From: Aureococcus anophagefferens
Lineage: Eukaryota > Sar > Pelagophyceae > Pelagomonadales > Pelagomonadaceae
Length of the DNA stretch: 34,647 nt
Reading direction: 5' to 3'
NCBI RefSeq assembly: GCF_000186865.1
Contig: NW_008705562.1
Span: forward strand, 2,016,465-2,051,111
Part shown: piece after piece, positions 1 through 8,349 of the stretch
How the letters are laid out: the number at the start of each line of letters is the position of its first letter
Position numbering within the stretch: position 1 is the first letter of the stretch
Notes under the pieces: model-generated
What the model saw: only the letters and a program-made list of their open reading frames with translations
Told to the model about the DNA's origin: nothing
The model's database searches: none
Position numbers and translations under genes: made by a program

Positions 1-1555
1 CGGCCGCCGCGGCGCGAAGGCGCGGAGCTCGTAGTCGACGAGGGCGCGCAGGGCGCCCAGCGACGCCGCCGCGCGGACGGCCGCGCGCGCGGCGCGGTCC
101 TCGGACTCCGCCGCGGCGCCCTCGAGCGCCGCGCGCTCGTGTGCGTGGGACCGCGCCTCGGTCTCGCGCCGCTCCCGCTCCGTGACGGCGGCGGCGAGCG
201 CCGCGTCGGCGCGGGCCGCGCAGTCCGCGAGCTGGGCCTCGAGCTCGCCGATCCTCGCGAGCGCCGCGGCGCGCGTCGGCCCGCCGTCGGCCGGCTCGTC
301 GTCCTTGCCCAGCGCCGCCTTGAGCTTGTCGCGCACGTGCAGGCCCGTCACGGACGTGCGCTTCGCGGGCGGGGGCAGCTCGTCGTCGGACGCGACGGCG
401 ACGCGCACGAGCGTCGCGCCCTCGGCGCAACCCGCGAGGCGGTCGCCGAGCGACCCCGCGTCGTCGCCCCGGGGCCGCGGCCGCCGCGCGGCGCTCTCCG
501 CGGCGGCCACCGCCGCCGCCGCCGCCGCGGCGCCGTCGCAGGTGCCCACGCGCGCCCAGAGCTCCCGGGGCTTGAGCCGCGCGTCGTTCTCGAAGACGAG
601 CGCCTGGGCAGGAAAAGAGAGATTCAACGTCGCTTCAACGTGAGTGTTCCGCGCGCGCGCGTTCCGGAAAAGCATGCACGCTTCGAGACCGTTCCGAGAG
701 ATGATCGCTCGTCCAAAAATCAGCCAAAACGAGTGGAAAGCGGCCGAGATAGGAGCCTTTGAAGTTGGGAATTTCGCTCTCTTTTCCTGCCCTGACGAGC
801 GCGAGCCAGCCGTCCTCGGGCGCGGCGAAGGACCCGACGCACTCGGCGTCGTCGTCGTCGCAGCAGGCGAAGCGGTCGGCCTCGACGACGACGGCGCCCG
901 GCGCGAAGCGCGCGTCGTCGTGCGCGCCGAACGCGAAGCCGCGCGCCATCAGGCCCCGCTCGCCGCCCGCGAGGAACCGCGCGGAGAAGCGCACGTCCTG
1001 GTGCTTGGGGCCGCCGGTCTTCAGGCTCCACTGCCACTGGGCCGCCTCGCCGGCCTCGAGCCAGGCGACGCCGCTGACCTTGGACCGCCGCGGCACGCGG
1101 ACCGCGGCCGCGTCGACGCCGAGGAGCAGGAACCGCGCCGCGCCGCCGCCCGCGCCGCCGTCGCCGCCGTCGTCGGCGAAGGCCCGCAGCGCGCCGCTGC
1201 TCCGGCTCGCGTCGCGCGCGCAGAGCGCGCCGAGCCAGGCCTCGAGCACCTCGGCCGCGGCCGCGGCGCCGCGCGGCGACGCGGAGGCCTCGCGGAGTTT
1301 CGGCTCGACGTCGCCGGGCAGCTGGCCCTTGTCGACCTCGAGCCAGAGCTCGTCGCGGAGCCGCAGGAACGCGCCCGCGTCCGCGCGGAGCGACTCCGGC
1401 GCCCCGCCGTCGCCGACGGCGAAGGACACGTCGAAGGCGCCGCAGGCCTCCTGCCAGCGGGGCACGGCCTTGGGCAGGATCGCGTTCGTCGCCGTCGTCG
1501 TGAGAGGCGCGTCCTCCTTCGATGCGTCCGTCGCGGGAGTGTCGTCTTGCGCCAT
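1..1555 (-). CDS. GOLD-like domain and coiled-coil protein, 3'-truncated by window edge, one introner intron
   Basis: Starts at the ATG at 1555 and reads leftward: exon 1 is 803-1555 (251 codons), an introner intron occupies 604-802, and exon 2 is 603-1, running off the window without a stop (at least 452 residues). Residues ~160-265 look like a GOLD-type beta-sandwich: a WQWSLKTGG strand, then a stretch ending in EDGWLALVFENDARLK, close to the DGxxxLVFDN ending of GOLD domains in p24 and Sec14-like proteins. That ending appears only after splicing, which supports the intron. Downstream are an Ala-rich stretch and a long Ala/Glu/Arg helix, probably coiled coil. GOLD domains usually mediate protein-protein contacts in membrane trafficking; a trafficking role here is inference. 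No signal peptide or membrane helix is seen in the visible part. It is divergent from the SAS-6-like gene. Confidence 0.72.
604..794 (-). mobile_element. Introner copy A (intron 604-802)
   Basis: A 191-bp element lies inside the GOLD-like gene. In gene sense it begins CAGGGCAGGAAAAGAGAG and ends CTCTCTTTTCCTGCCCAG. The inner 16 bases of the two ends are perfect inverted repeats. The 8-bp duplication GCGCTCGT flanks it (795-802 and 596-603 on the minus strand). The intron is duplication plus element: it starts with GC from the duplication and ends with the element's own AG. Splicing (phase 0) gives GWL-ALVFEND with no lost or added residue. By eye it is about 95% identical to copy B at 28395. 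Confidence 0.93.
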
Positions 1556-1755
1556 GATGGCTCGGCGGCGCGCCCGCTCCTCGCGCCCGGCCTCGAGCCG
1601 GCCCAGCTCGGCAGAGCCGGGGAGCCTGGTGCAATGAGCGCTTCAAGTCGTCCTTCAACGTCTTGGTTGCCCACTTGGCTGCCCGTGATGGACGCCGACG
1701 AGGCCGAGCCTGCCGGATATCGCTCGTCCGTGAAGCCTGCCCAATATCGCTCGTG
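1556..1755. promoter_or_regulatory. Bidirectional promoter region with a 22-codon uORF before the SAS-6-like gene
   Basis: This is the 200-bp gap between two divergent start codons. On the plus strand an ATG at 1688 opens a 22-codon reading frame that ends at TGA 1754-1756, overlapping the ATG of the main frame (TGATG). The first 19 bases of the uORF duplicate the start of the main frame (1688 and 1756), and an ATATCGCTCGT segment is also repeated. The pattern suggests a ~68-bp tandem duplication of the original start region. Translation control through the overlapping stop and start is inference. No clear TATA box is seen. Confidence 0.5.
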
Positions 1756-3012
1756 ATGGACGCCGACGAGGCCGTGAAGCGGGGCCTCGCGTCGCAGCGG
1801 TCGCCGGGGTCGCTGCCCGGCGCGCCCCAGTACGACTACGACGAGTGGCGCGACGAGACGGCGGCCTTCGACCCGAGCCTGCGGGGCGACGGCGCCTGGG
1901 TCTTCGACGACGTGGTGCCCGTCGAGGTCGTGCTGCGGGACCGCGAGGACACGCTCGTCAAGGACGCGAGGCGCCTCCGCGTCATCGCGACGAGCGACGC
2001 GCGCGTCGTCGTCGAGCTCCTGAGCGAGGCGGACCTCTTCTCGCACCTCGAGGCGGACGTCGACGAGGCGGCGTTCGAGGGCCTGCGGCGCGCGCAGGGC
2101 CTCGAGTGCGACTGGGCCGGCTTCGCCGGCCTCGTGCGGGACCTCGCGGCGGAGGCGCGCGACGGCGCGGGCGCGGTCCTGAGGCTCTCGCTCGACTGCG
2201 AGGGCGGCGGGACGCTGCGGGCGGTCGCGGCGCACGACGCGCGGCGCGTGGACCTCGTCGCGCTGGCCGTCGCCGCGCCGCACTGGCGGACGACGCGGGC
2301 CTTGGCGGAGCACCGCTACTTCGCGTCCGCGGCGCCGCGCCGTTCTTTCGAGCGCGCCTTCGAGGGACCCGTCCGTAGGCTCAAGGCGCGCCTCGCGTGG
2401 GTCGAGGCGAAGCTCGGCTACGACCTCGGCACCGACGGCCTCGCGGGCCGCGGGCCGCCGCCGGGCGACGAGGACGAGCCCGCGCCGTCGGCCGAGTTCC
2501 CGGAGCGGCGCACGAAGATGTCCGCGGAGCGGGCGAGCGAGTACACCGACGAGGAGCGCCGGGAGCTGATCAAGAAGCTCCTCGACCTCCGCGACGCCGC
2601 GCCGGACGACGCGCCCGGCGACGCCGTCCGGCGCGAGGTGTCGTTCCGCGAGTCCCCCCGCGAGACGCCCGCGCCGCGCGAGACGCCCTCAGTCCGCGAG
2701 ACGCCGCCCGCGCCGCGCGCGTCGCCCGCGTCGTCGGCGTGGTCCTCGGCCGCGCGGACGCCGCCGCCCCGCGCGTCGGCGGCGTGGCGGAAGCCGACGG
2801 ACGACGAGATCCGCGCGCGCGTCGAACTCATGGAAGCGCGGGAGCGCGACGCCGCGGGCGAGGCGGAGGTCAAGCGCGACCTCGGCGCCTTCGAGCTCCG
2901 CCGGCCCTTCCGCGACGGCGCGCCCGTCGGCTACGGGACGCCGCCCGACGACGCCGAACGCGCGACGCCCCTCGCGAACCGCCCGGGCCTCTCGCCGGAG
3001 TCGATCGACTAA
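1756..3012 (+). CDS. SAS-6-like (SAS6/SAS6L) N-terminal-domain protein
   Basis: 418 residues from the ATG at 1756; an upstream in-frame extension to 1663 begins with TTG and is not preferred. Residues ~47-190 match the globular head of the centriole cartwheel protein SAS-6 in order: VFDDVVPVEVVLRDREDT, then EADLFSHLEADVDEAAFEGL, QGLECDWAGFAGLV and a final LVALAV strand. In SAS-6 the head dimerises and stacks into the nine-fold hub, followed by a long coiled coil. Here only a short helix (RRLKARLAWVEAKLG, ~207-221) follows, then an acidic/Pro-rich tail with PRETPAP-like repeats. That architecture fits the shorter SAS6-like (SAS6L) paralogues, found near basal bodies or apical structures, better than full SAS-6. 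The Phe that plugs the head-to-head interface in SAS-6 aligns with Ala162 here. Single exon. Family call fairly sure; paralogue assignment less so. Confidence 0.72.
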   Translation: MDADEAVKRGLASQRSPGSLPGAPQYDYDEWRDETAAFDPSLRGDGAWVFDDVVPVEVVLRDREDTLVKDARRLRVIATSDARVVVELLSEADLFSHLEADVDEAAFEGLRRAQGLECDWAGFAGLVRDLAAEARDGAGAVLRLSLDCEGGGTLRAVAAHDARRVDLVALAVAAPHWRTTRALAEHRYFASAAPRRSFERAFEGPVRRLKARLAWVEAKLGYDLGTDGLAGRGPPPGDEDEPAPSAEFPERRTKMSAERASEYTDEERRELIKKLLDLRDAAPDDAPGDAVRREVSFRESPRETPAPRETPSVRETPPAPRASPASSAWSSAARTPPPRASAAWRKPTDDEIRARVELMEARERDAAGEAEVKRDLGAFELRRPFRDGAPVGYGTPPDDAERATPLANRPGLSPESID

Positions 3013-3208
3013 ATATCCGTCGAAACCGCGCTGTTCAAAACAGCGACGCAGAGCCCGGCCGACCTCGAATCGGCCGTGTGTGAACAAGGGTGGGATTTAG
3101 CGAGCGAGCGAGAGCGCGCGCCGGAGAGCGCGCTCGCGACCCGGACCGCCAGTCCGCCGGGCCGCGCGCGCGCTCCGCTCGGGTTCGGCCGGAGCGGCGC
3201 CGCGGCGC

Positions 3209-3496
3209 TCAGACCGTCGGCTGCTGGCCCTCCTCGGAGACCTTCGTGTTGTGGCGCCCGAAGCCGCCGGGCGTCGACGTGCGCCAGATGCGCTTGAGCG
3301 CGGGCGCCTGGTCCACCTCCTCCTTCATGAAGACCTGGACCGTCGGCGGCGGCGCGCCGTTGTCCGAGCCGTGCCAGACGATGTTGTCGTGGTTGAGGGC
3401 CTTGACGGCGATGTCGACGCAGTAGTAGGCGCCGTAGGCGAACCCGCCCGTCATGGCGAGGCGGAAAAACGTTGGTCTGGGCAGCATGGAGAGCAT
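3209..3496 (-). CDS. Small single-pass membrane protein, 95 aa, unrecognised
   Basis: Starts at the first ATG of the frame (3496). The open frame extends upstream to 3919 only through a GTG and low-complexity sequence, so the short form is preferred. The N-terminus (MLSMLPRPTFFRLAM) is basic and hydrophobic and is followed by a probable membrane segment (GGFAYGAYYCVDIAV, ~18-33). The soluble tail contains NHDNIVWHGSDNG, a charged EEVDQAPALKRIW segment and the end TKVSEEGQQPTV. Size and layout resemble small accessory subunits of mitochondrial inner-membrane complexes, but I do not recognise a family, so no function is claimed. It is divergent from the 3964 gene across a 467-bp gap. Confidence 0.55.
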   Translation of the reverse strand: MLSMLPRPTFFRLAMTGGFAYGAYYCVDIAVKALNHDNIVWHGSDNGAPPPTVQVFMKEEVDQAPALKRIWRTSTPGGFGRHNTKVSEEGQQPTV

Positions 3497-3963
3497 GGTT
3501 CGGTCCTGCGGGCGGCGCGGCGCGGTCGGACGCGGGCCCGCGCGGGCGGGAGCGGTCGCGCGTGGGTTACCGCGCGCCGCGGGGGTTGGGGAAGGGTGGG
3601 ACGGGGCCGCCGGCGCAGCCAGAGGAGCCGTCGGGCCGTCGCGCGTCGTCGACAAGGTGCCGCACAGCTCCACAGCGATGACGTCGGCTGCGACCACGCT
3701 TTTCGAGCGCGAGTCGACACCGGCGCGTCGCGCGGCGTTGCGGCGGCTGTCGGCGACAGCGGCGACGGCAGCGACGAAGTATAGGGCGTCGGCGGAGGCG
3801 TTCGTCGCGCGTCGCACCTTCGAGATGGCGTCGTCAGTCACGTGGCGCCTTCGTCTTGGCTTGTGGTCGCCGGCCCGGCGCGCCGCCTTTGGACCGACGT
3901 CGTCGTCCACGTGAGCCACTAGAGACTGCCTCGCGCCTTGCCTTCCGCGCGCGGACCGCAGCC
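3497..3963. other. Intergenic region between divergent genes
   Basis: A 467-bp GC-rich spacer between the ATGs at 3496 (-) and 3964 (+). Open frames cross it on both strands but none starts with ATG and shows protein-like composition. It presumably holds both promoters and 5' leaders. I see no TATA box, repeat or RNA gene in it. Confidence 0.5.
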
Positions 3964-5539
3964 ATGTTCTCGTCGCTGCGGTCCGTGGCGGCGAAGATGG
4001 CGCCGTCCATGAAGGCGGGCGCCCAGAAGATCACGTCGGGCGCGAAGGCGCTCGAGATCGGGCAGAAGCTGAGCAGCAAGCCGCTCGTGCTCGCCGCCGG
4101 CGGCCTGACGGGCGTCATGATCGCCGGGCAGACGTTCTTCGGGTCGGCGGACAACTTCTACGACCACCGCTTCACGACCCGCGCGCGCCCGCGCCCCGCA
4201 CGCCGTCGCCGTCGTCGCGCGCGCGAGACGGTCGTATTCCCGCGCAGGCGCGAACCCGAACGACCTCGCCGAGTTCTACGGCAACGAGGACTTCATGGAG
4301 ATCTTCTGCGTCTTCCCGTTCATGGTGGACTTCATGATGCGCAGCGGCTCCTTCGACGACGCGGGCCACGTGCACACGTTCGGCCTGCCGCCGATCGTGT
4401 CGAACATGGTCGTGTCGATGCAGTTCGACGAGTGCAACGCCGAGGACGAGGACGGCGAGGAGGCGACGATCTGCTTCAACAAGAAGGAGCGCTTCAAGTG
4501 CACGGACGCGCTCTTCGGCTACACGCTCTGGGAGATGGTGCAGAACTTCGGCTACGCCCAGAAGGACGACGGCACGTACGAGGTCTACCACTACGGCCAG
4601 ATGTGGCGGGGCCCCTTCTTCATCCGCCTCATCTTCCAGATGCACGCGCGCTACGTCATCTTCGCCACGGAGCAGCACCTCAACAGCGAGCGCTTCGTCG
4701 GCAAGGAGGAGACGTCCGACGAGGAGATCGCGCAGCGCCACAACATCCCCGCGCACCTCTTCGGCCACTTCCTCAGCGACCTGCAGGTCGACGTCCAGGC
4801 GAAGCTGGGCGAGTCCCAGGCGGCCCTCACGGCCCTGAACCTCAACGGCGGCGGCTCCAAGGAGAAGGACGCGGCCGTCGAGGCCCTGCTGGCCAAGGTC
4901 GCGTCGCTCGAGGGGTCGCTCGCCAAGCTCGAGGCGGCCAAGGTCCGCCGCGCGAACACGGTCGCCGAGGGCGGCTCGGCCTTCGCCGCGCGCCGCTACA
5001 ACACGGACGCGGGGCCCCGCCGCAAGGCCACGGGCTCCGTCCGCGGCATGCGCGAGCGCGCGCTCCAGCGCCGGGAGACGGCCGCCGAGGGCGCGGACGA
5101 CGCCGACGACATCGCCGACGCCATCAAGGTCGCCATCGCCCACGTCGAGCCCGCCAAGCCCGCCTTCGCGGCCATCCAGCGCCGCGTCACCAAGGCCGAG
5201 GAGGCCCTCGACGACGGCGCGCCCGCGGCCGCCGCGCCGCCGGCCGCCGCGCCGGAGCCCGTCCACGCGCCCGTCTTCTCGACGATCGTCCCCGACGACT
5301 CCGGCGAGGACTCGGCCGCGGACGCCGACGACGAGCCCGTCGCCGTCGCCGTCGCGCCCGTCGCCGTCGCCGTCGCGCCCGTCGTCGCCGAGCCCGCCGC
5401 GCCCGAGCCGGCCAAGGCCGCGCCGTCGTCCCTCGTCGCCGTCGCCGAGCCCAGCATGCCCATCACCTACGCGCCCCAGGCGTACCCCTACCCCGCGCCC
5501 CAGCCCGTCGAGGTCCACGTCCACATCCACCGCGACTAG
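3964..5539 (+). CDS. Unrecognised 502-residue protein with N-terminal hydrophobic segment
   Basis: Two exons are inferred: 3964-4180 and 4248-5539. The first frame closes soon after 4180, and the downstream frame reads naturally back to an AG at 4247. The only donor giving the correct phase there is GC at 4181, making a 67-nt GC-AG intron; joined, the junction reads RFTTRANPNDLAEFYG. Residues 40-60 (LVLAAGGLTGVMIAGQTFFG) are hydrophobic. A well-structured aromatic region of ~200 residues follows (FMEIFCVFPFMVDFMM, CTDALFGYTLWEMVQNFGY, YHYGQMWRGPFFIRLIFQM), then a coiled coil near residues 250-300, an Ala/Pro/Val-rich acidic linker, and a His-rich end (VEVHVHIHRD). No family is recognised; the middle domain looks genuine. 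Tail to tail with the K+ channel gene, 94 bp apart. Confidence 0.78.
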
Positions 5540-5633
5540 GCCGCGCAGCGGCCGGCGAGCGCCCCCCCACGCCCCCTTTAAAGAAATTTGAACGCCGTGA
5601 GACGCGGGGGCGGGCGAGGCGGGGGGGCGGGGG

Positions 5634-8093
5634 CTAGCCCTTGGACGGGGCGCCGGTGAAGGGGTTCGCGGACTTCCGCTTGGCCGCGGTCGCGACCTTG
5701 GGCGGCGCGGCCGCCGGGTGGGCCATGGCGCGGGCGCTGGTCTTCTGGTTCGCGAGGACCTTGGCCGGCGGCGGCGGCTCGGTCGGCCGCGCGCCCTCGT
5801 GCGTCGAGCGCCGCGCGATGGAGCCGTCGCGGCCGCGCGTGTGGACCGCGGCGTTGTCGTAGAGGTGGCGCTTGCGCGTCATGATGTCCATGATCTCCGG
5901 CAGGTTGTGGAACGAGTCGAGGAAGACGTCGCGGCGCATGTAGAAGAACTCGGACTTGGAGCGCGTCGTCACGGTGACGTCGGAGTTGTCCTCGACGCCG
6001 AGGAGGCAGGGCTCCCCGAAGGAGTCGCCGGGCTCGAGCTCGATGTCGGCGTCCGGGCCGTCGCAGCACTCGCCCTCGAGGTACGCGTCGCCCTCCTTGA
6101 AGATGAAGAGCGCGACGTTCGGCTCGCCCTTTTGCACGATGCACGCGTCGCCGTCGTACTTCATGGACCGGACGATGAGCATGACCTTCCAGAGCGCGCC
6201 CTCGGGCAGGTTCGCGAAGAGCGCGTGCTCTAAAATGAAGTCGTGGAGCAGGTAGCGGGAGATGGCCTCCTGGAGGTTCGGCGCGAGCTTCTCCAAGATG
6301 TACGCGTCGTCGATCGCGCTGTGCTCGCAGTAGAACTGCTTGAAGAAGCGGCGCACGCGGCGCTGGAGCGACGGCTGGATCTCGTAGTGGTCCATCCAGG
6401 CCGCGAGCTGCTCCATGCGCTCGAGCTCGATGGCGTTCTTCGAGTCGATGCTCGAGACCATGGACGACACGGACGCGATGATGTACGAGTAGAACGACAC
6501 GCCCATGAGCATCGCGAAGATCGCGTAGATGCGCTCCATGTCGCCCGCGGGCGTGATGTCGCCGTAGCCCACGGTCGTCATGGTCGTGAAGGCCCAGTAC
6601 ATGGCCGCGAGGTACCGGCGCCGCCAGGACCAGTGCGACGCGGGGTCGTCGTCGTACGCGCGCGGGTCGTACGTCCGGAGCCACCCGTCGCCGGAGATGG
6701 CCATGAAGCAGGCCAGGAGGTGGGCGATGAGGAACGAGGAGCAGATGATGGACAGCACCTTGCCCGCCGTGACGCCCAGGCTCGACGTCATGAACTCCTC
6801 GAGCGCCATCGCCGCGTCCGTCTCGCCGTTGTTGAGGAGCTTGAGGAACTTGCCGATGCGCAGCGCCTTGAAGACCTTGATGACCTTGATGAGCTTGAAG
6901 ACCTTGGCGGAGCTCAGGCTCGACATGCCCCCGGCGGACGCCGACGCGATGGCCAGGAACACCTCGAGCACGGGGGGCATGGACGAGATGAAGTCGAGCG
7001 GGAACCTGCGCGGACCGAACTTCGGAACTCTCTGTCGAATCGATGTCGATGCGGCCGATTTTTGGACGAATCGAGTGCTCTCGGCGAGCTCTCGAAGCAC
7101 GACGGACGCGCTCGTGTCACAAAGGTCGCATACGCGCCCATTGAAGTCGGGGTGAAGATTTGATGTCCACGCGGGCGGGAACCACGACACGAGGTAGTTG
7201 AGCGCGGCGGCGCCGGGCGCCATGACCAGGACGCCGTCCACCGTGAAGTAGCCCGTGCGGAAGTTCAGGCCCAGGTCGACGACGAAGACCACGTCCATGA
7301 CCCGGTTCACCGTGCCGATGGCCGTCGAGCCCCGGAGCATGCGCGGGTCCCAGAAGCCCATCGACAGCGGCTCCGTCACGAGGACGTAGAAGATGAAGAG
7401 CGCGATGAAGACGTCCCAGGCGAGGCGGAACATGCCGCTCGGCGAGATCATGGACCGCGGGTACTCGCCGTGCTGGCCCACCTGGGCGTCGTACTGCTCG
7501 AAGATCTTGCCCACGGTCTGGAAGTCCGCGGGCGGCGCGTCCGCGCCGTCGGGGCTCACGGCCTCGCCGAGCAGCGGGTCGCCGCGCTGGTCCGGGTGCG
7601 ACGGGCACTCGCTCGGGGGCAGGCGCACGGACGCGCGGCTCTTGCGGGGCGACGCCGGACGCTCGTCGCCCTCCTTCTTCTCCGGCTCGGAGAGCAGCGT
7701 CGCGTCTTCCGCGACGGCGACGGCCGCGTCGAGCTCGAGCGCCGCGCGGGCCTCCTCGACCGGTTCGTCGACGGCCTCGGCCTTCGTGATGGCGATGCGC
7801 CCCACGCCGAGCTGCGCGAGCGCCGCCTCCTTGGCCGACGCCTCCTCGGCCGCGAGCGTCGCCTCGGCGGCCGTGGCCGTCGTCGCGGCGCGCTCCGCGG
7901 CCCGCGCGAACGCCGCGGCCGCCGCGCGCAGCTCGTCGACGACGGCGGGCTTCACGGCGCCGGAGCCCACGGCGGCGGCCACGAGCTCCGCCTGCGCCGC
8001 GAACTGCTGCTCCAGGCCCTCGACCTGCGTCGCCACGCAGCGCAGGGACGCCAGGGCGCTCGACGCCAGGGCGGCGTTGGCGGCGTCGGCCAT
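5634..8093 (-). CDS. Voltage-gated K+ channel with C-terminal cyclic-nucleotide-binding-like domain (CNG/HCN/KCNH superfamily)
   Basis: ATG at 8093; exons 7183-8093 and 5634-7005 around an introner intron (7006-7182); 760 residues. An Ala-rich helical N-terminus (~1-130) is followed by six membrane helices: S1 ~223-240, S2 ~264-280, S3 from ~298, S4 ~337-360, S5 ~385-408, S6 ~460-487. S4 has eight positive residues at exact three-residue spacing (K-K-K-K-K-R-K-K), the hallmark of a voltage sensor. The pore filter TVGYGD (~448-453) indicates K+ selectivity. A C-linker (~490-565) and a cyclic-nucleotide-binding fold (~566-685) follow. Its phosphate-binding cassette reads FGEPCLLGVEDNSDVTVTT and lacks the usual ligand-binding Arg, so cAMP/cGMP binding is doubtful. 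Splicing restores VSWFPLDFISSMPP in S3. Overlapping minus-strand frame upstream of 8093 lacks an ATG and is ignored. Divergent from the ABM gene. Confidence 0.93.
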   Translation of the reverse strand: MADAANAALASSALASLRCVATQVEGLEQQFAAQAELVAAAVGSGAVKPAVVDELRAAAAAFARAAERAATTATAAEATLAAEEASAKEAALAQLGVGRIAITKAEAVDEPVEEARAALELDAAVAVAEDATLLSEPEKKEGDERPASPRKSRASVRLPPSECPSHPDQRGDPLLGEAVSPDGADAPPADFQTVGKIFEQYDAQVGQHGEYPRSMISPSGMFRLAWDVFIALFIFYVLVTEPLSMGFWDPRMLRGSTAIGTVNRVMDVVFVVDLGLNFRTGYFTVDGVLVMAPGAAALNYLVSWFPPAWTSNLHPDFNGRVCDLCDTSASVVLRELAESTRFVQKSAASTSIRQRVPKFGPRRFPLDFISSMPPVLEVFLAIASASAGGMSSLSSAKVFKLIKVIKVFKALRIGKFLKLLNNGETDAAMALEEFMTSSLGVTAGKVLSIICSSFLIAHLLACFMAISGDGWLRTYDPRAYDDDPASHWSWRRRYLAAMYWAFTTMTTVGYGDITPAGDMERIYAIFAMLMGVSFYSYIIASVSSMVSSIDSKNAIELERMEQLAAWMDHYEIQPSLQRRVRRFFKQFYCEHSAIDDAYILEKLAPNLQEAISRYLLHDFILEHALFANLPEGALWKVMLIVRSMKYDGDACIVQKGEPNVALFIFKEGDAYLEGECCDGPDADIELEPGDSFGEPCLLGVEDNSDVTVTTRSKSEFFYMRRDVFLDSFHNLPEIMDIMTRKRHLYDNAAVHTRGRDGSIARRSTHEGARPTEPPPPAKVLANQKTSARAMAHPAAAPPKVATAAKRKSANPFTGAPSKG
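7006..7174 (-). mobile_element. Introner copy E (intron 7006-7182)
   Basis: A 169-bp element in the S3 region of the channel gene, with the 8-bp duplication GTTCCCGC on both sides (7175-7182 and 6998-7005). In gene sense the ends are CCGCGTGGAC and GTCCGCGCAG, a short imperfect inverted repeat. The intron begins with GT from the duplication and ends with the element's AG; phase 2, splitting a Trp codon. The interior carries GTCCAAAAATCGGCC and ACCCCGACTTCAATGG, shared with copy F at 15772 and, in the opposite strand sense, with copies A-C. Confidence 0.85.
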
Positions 8094-8349
8094 CTTCTTG
8101 TCGCCCAGTTTCAGGCGTCCGCCGCCGCGCTCGACCGCGGCCGCGGGGCCCCGAGGCGACCGCCAGGCGAGCCCCGCCGCTCGGCCCCAAGGGCACCGCG
8201 GTTCCTTCAGTTCCTGGCTGCCCAGAGCTGCCCGTGGTGGGGGCCGAAACACCCAAGAAGATATAAGCACGTTGAACCGCGCTCTCACAAGGTGCACTCT
8301 GCCGAGCTCGTCCGCCCGTGCTGGCCGCACACACACACCGCTCTCACCC
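8094..8349. promoter_or_regulatory. Bidirectional promoter region, channel / ABM genes
   Basis: 256 bp between divergent ATGs at 8093 (-) and 8350 (+). An ATATAAG at 8261-8267, about 85 bp before the plus-strand ATG, is a candidate TATA box. An open minus-strand frame crosses the region but starts with GTG and has no protein-like character. Confidence 0.4.

Noticed and set aside
3497..3919. N-terminal extension of the 95-residue membrane protein
   Set aside because: It starts with GTG and consists of Ala/Arg/Pro low-complexity sequence; the first ATG gives a coherent small membrane protein.
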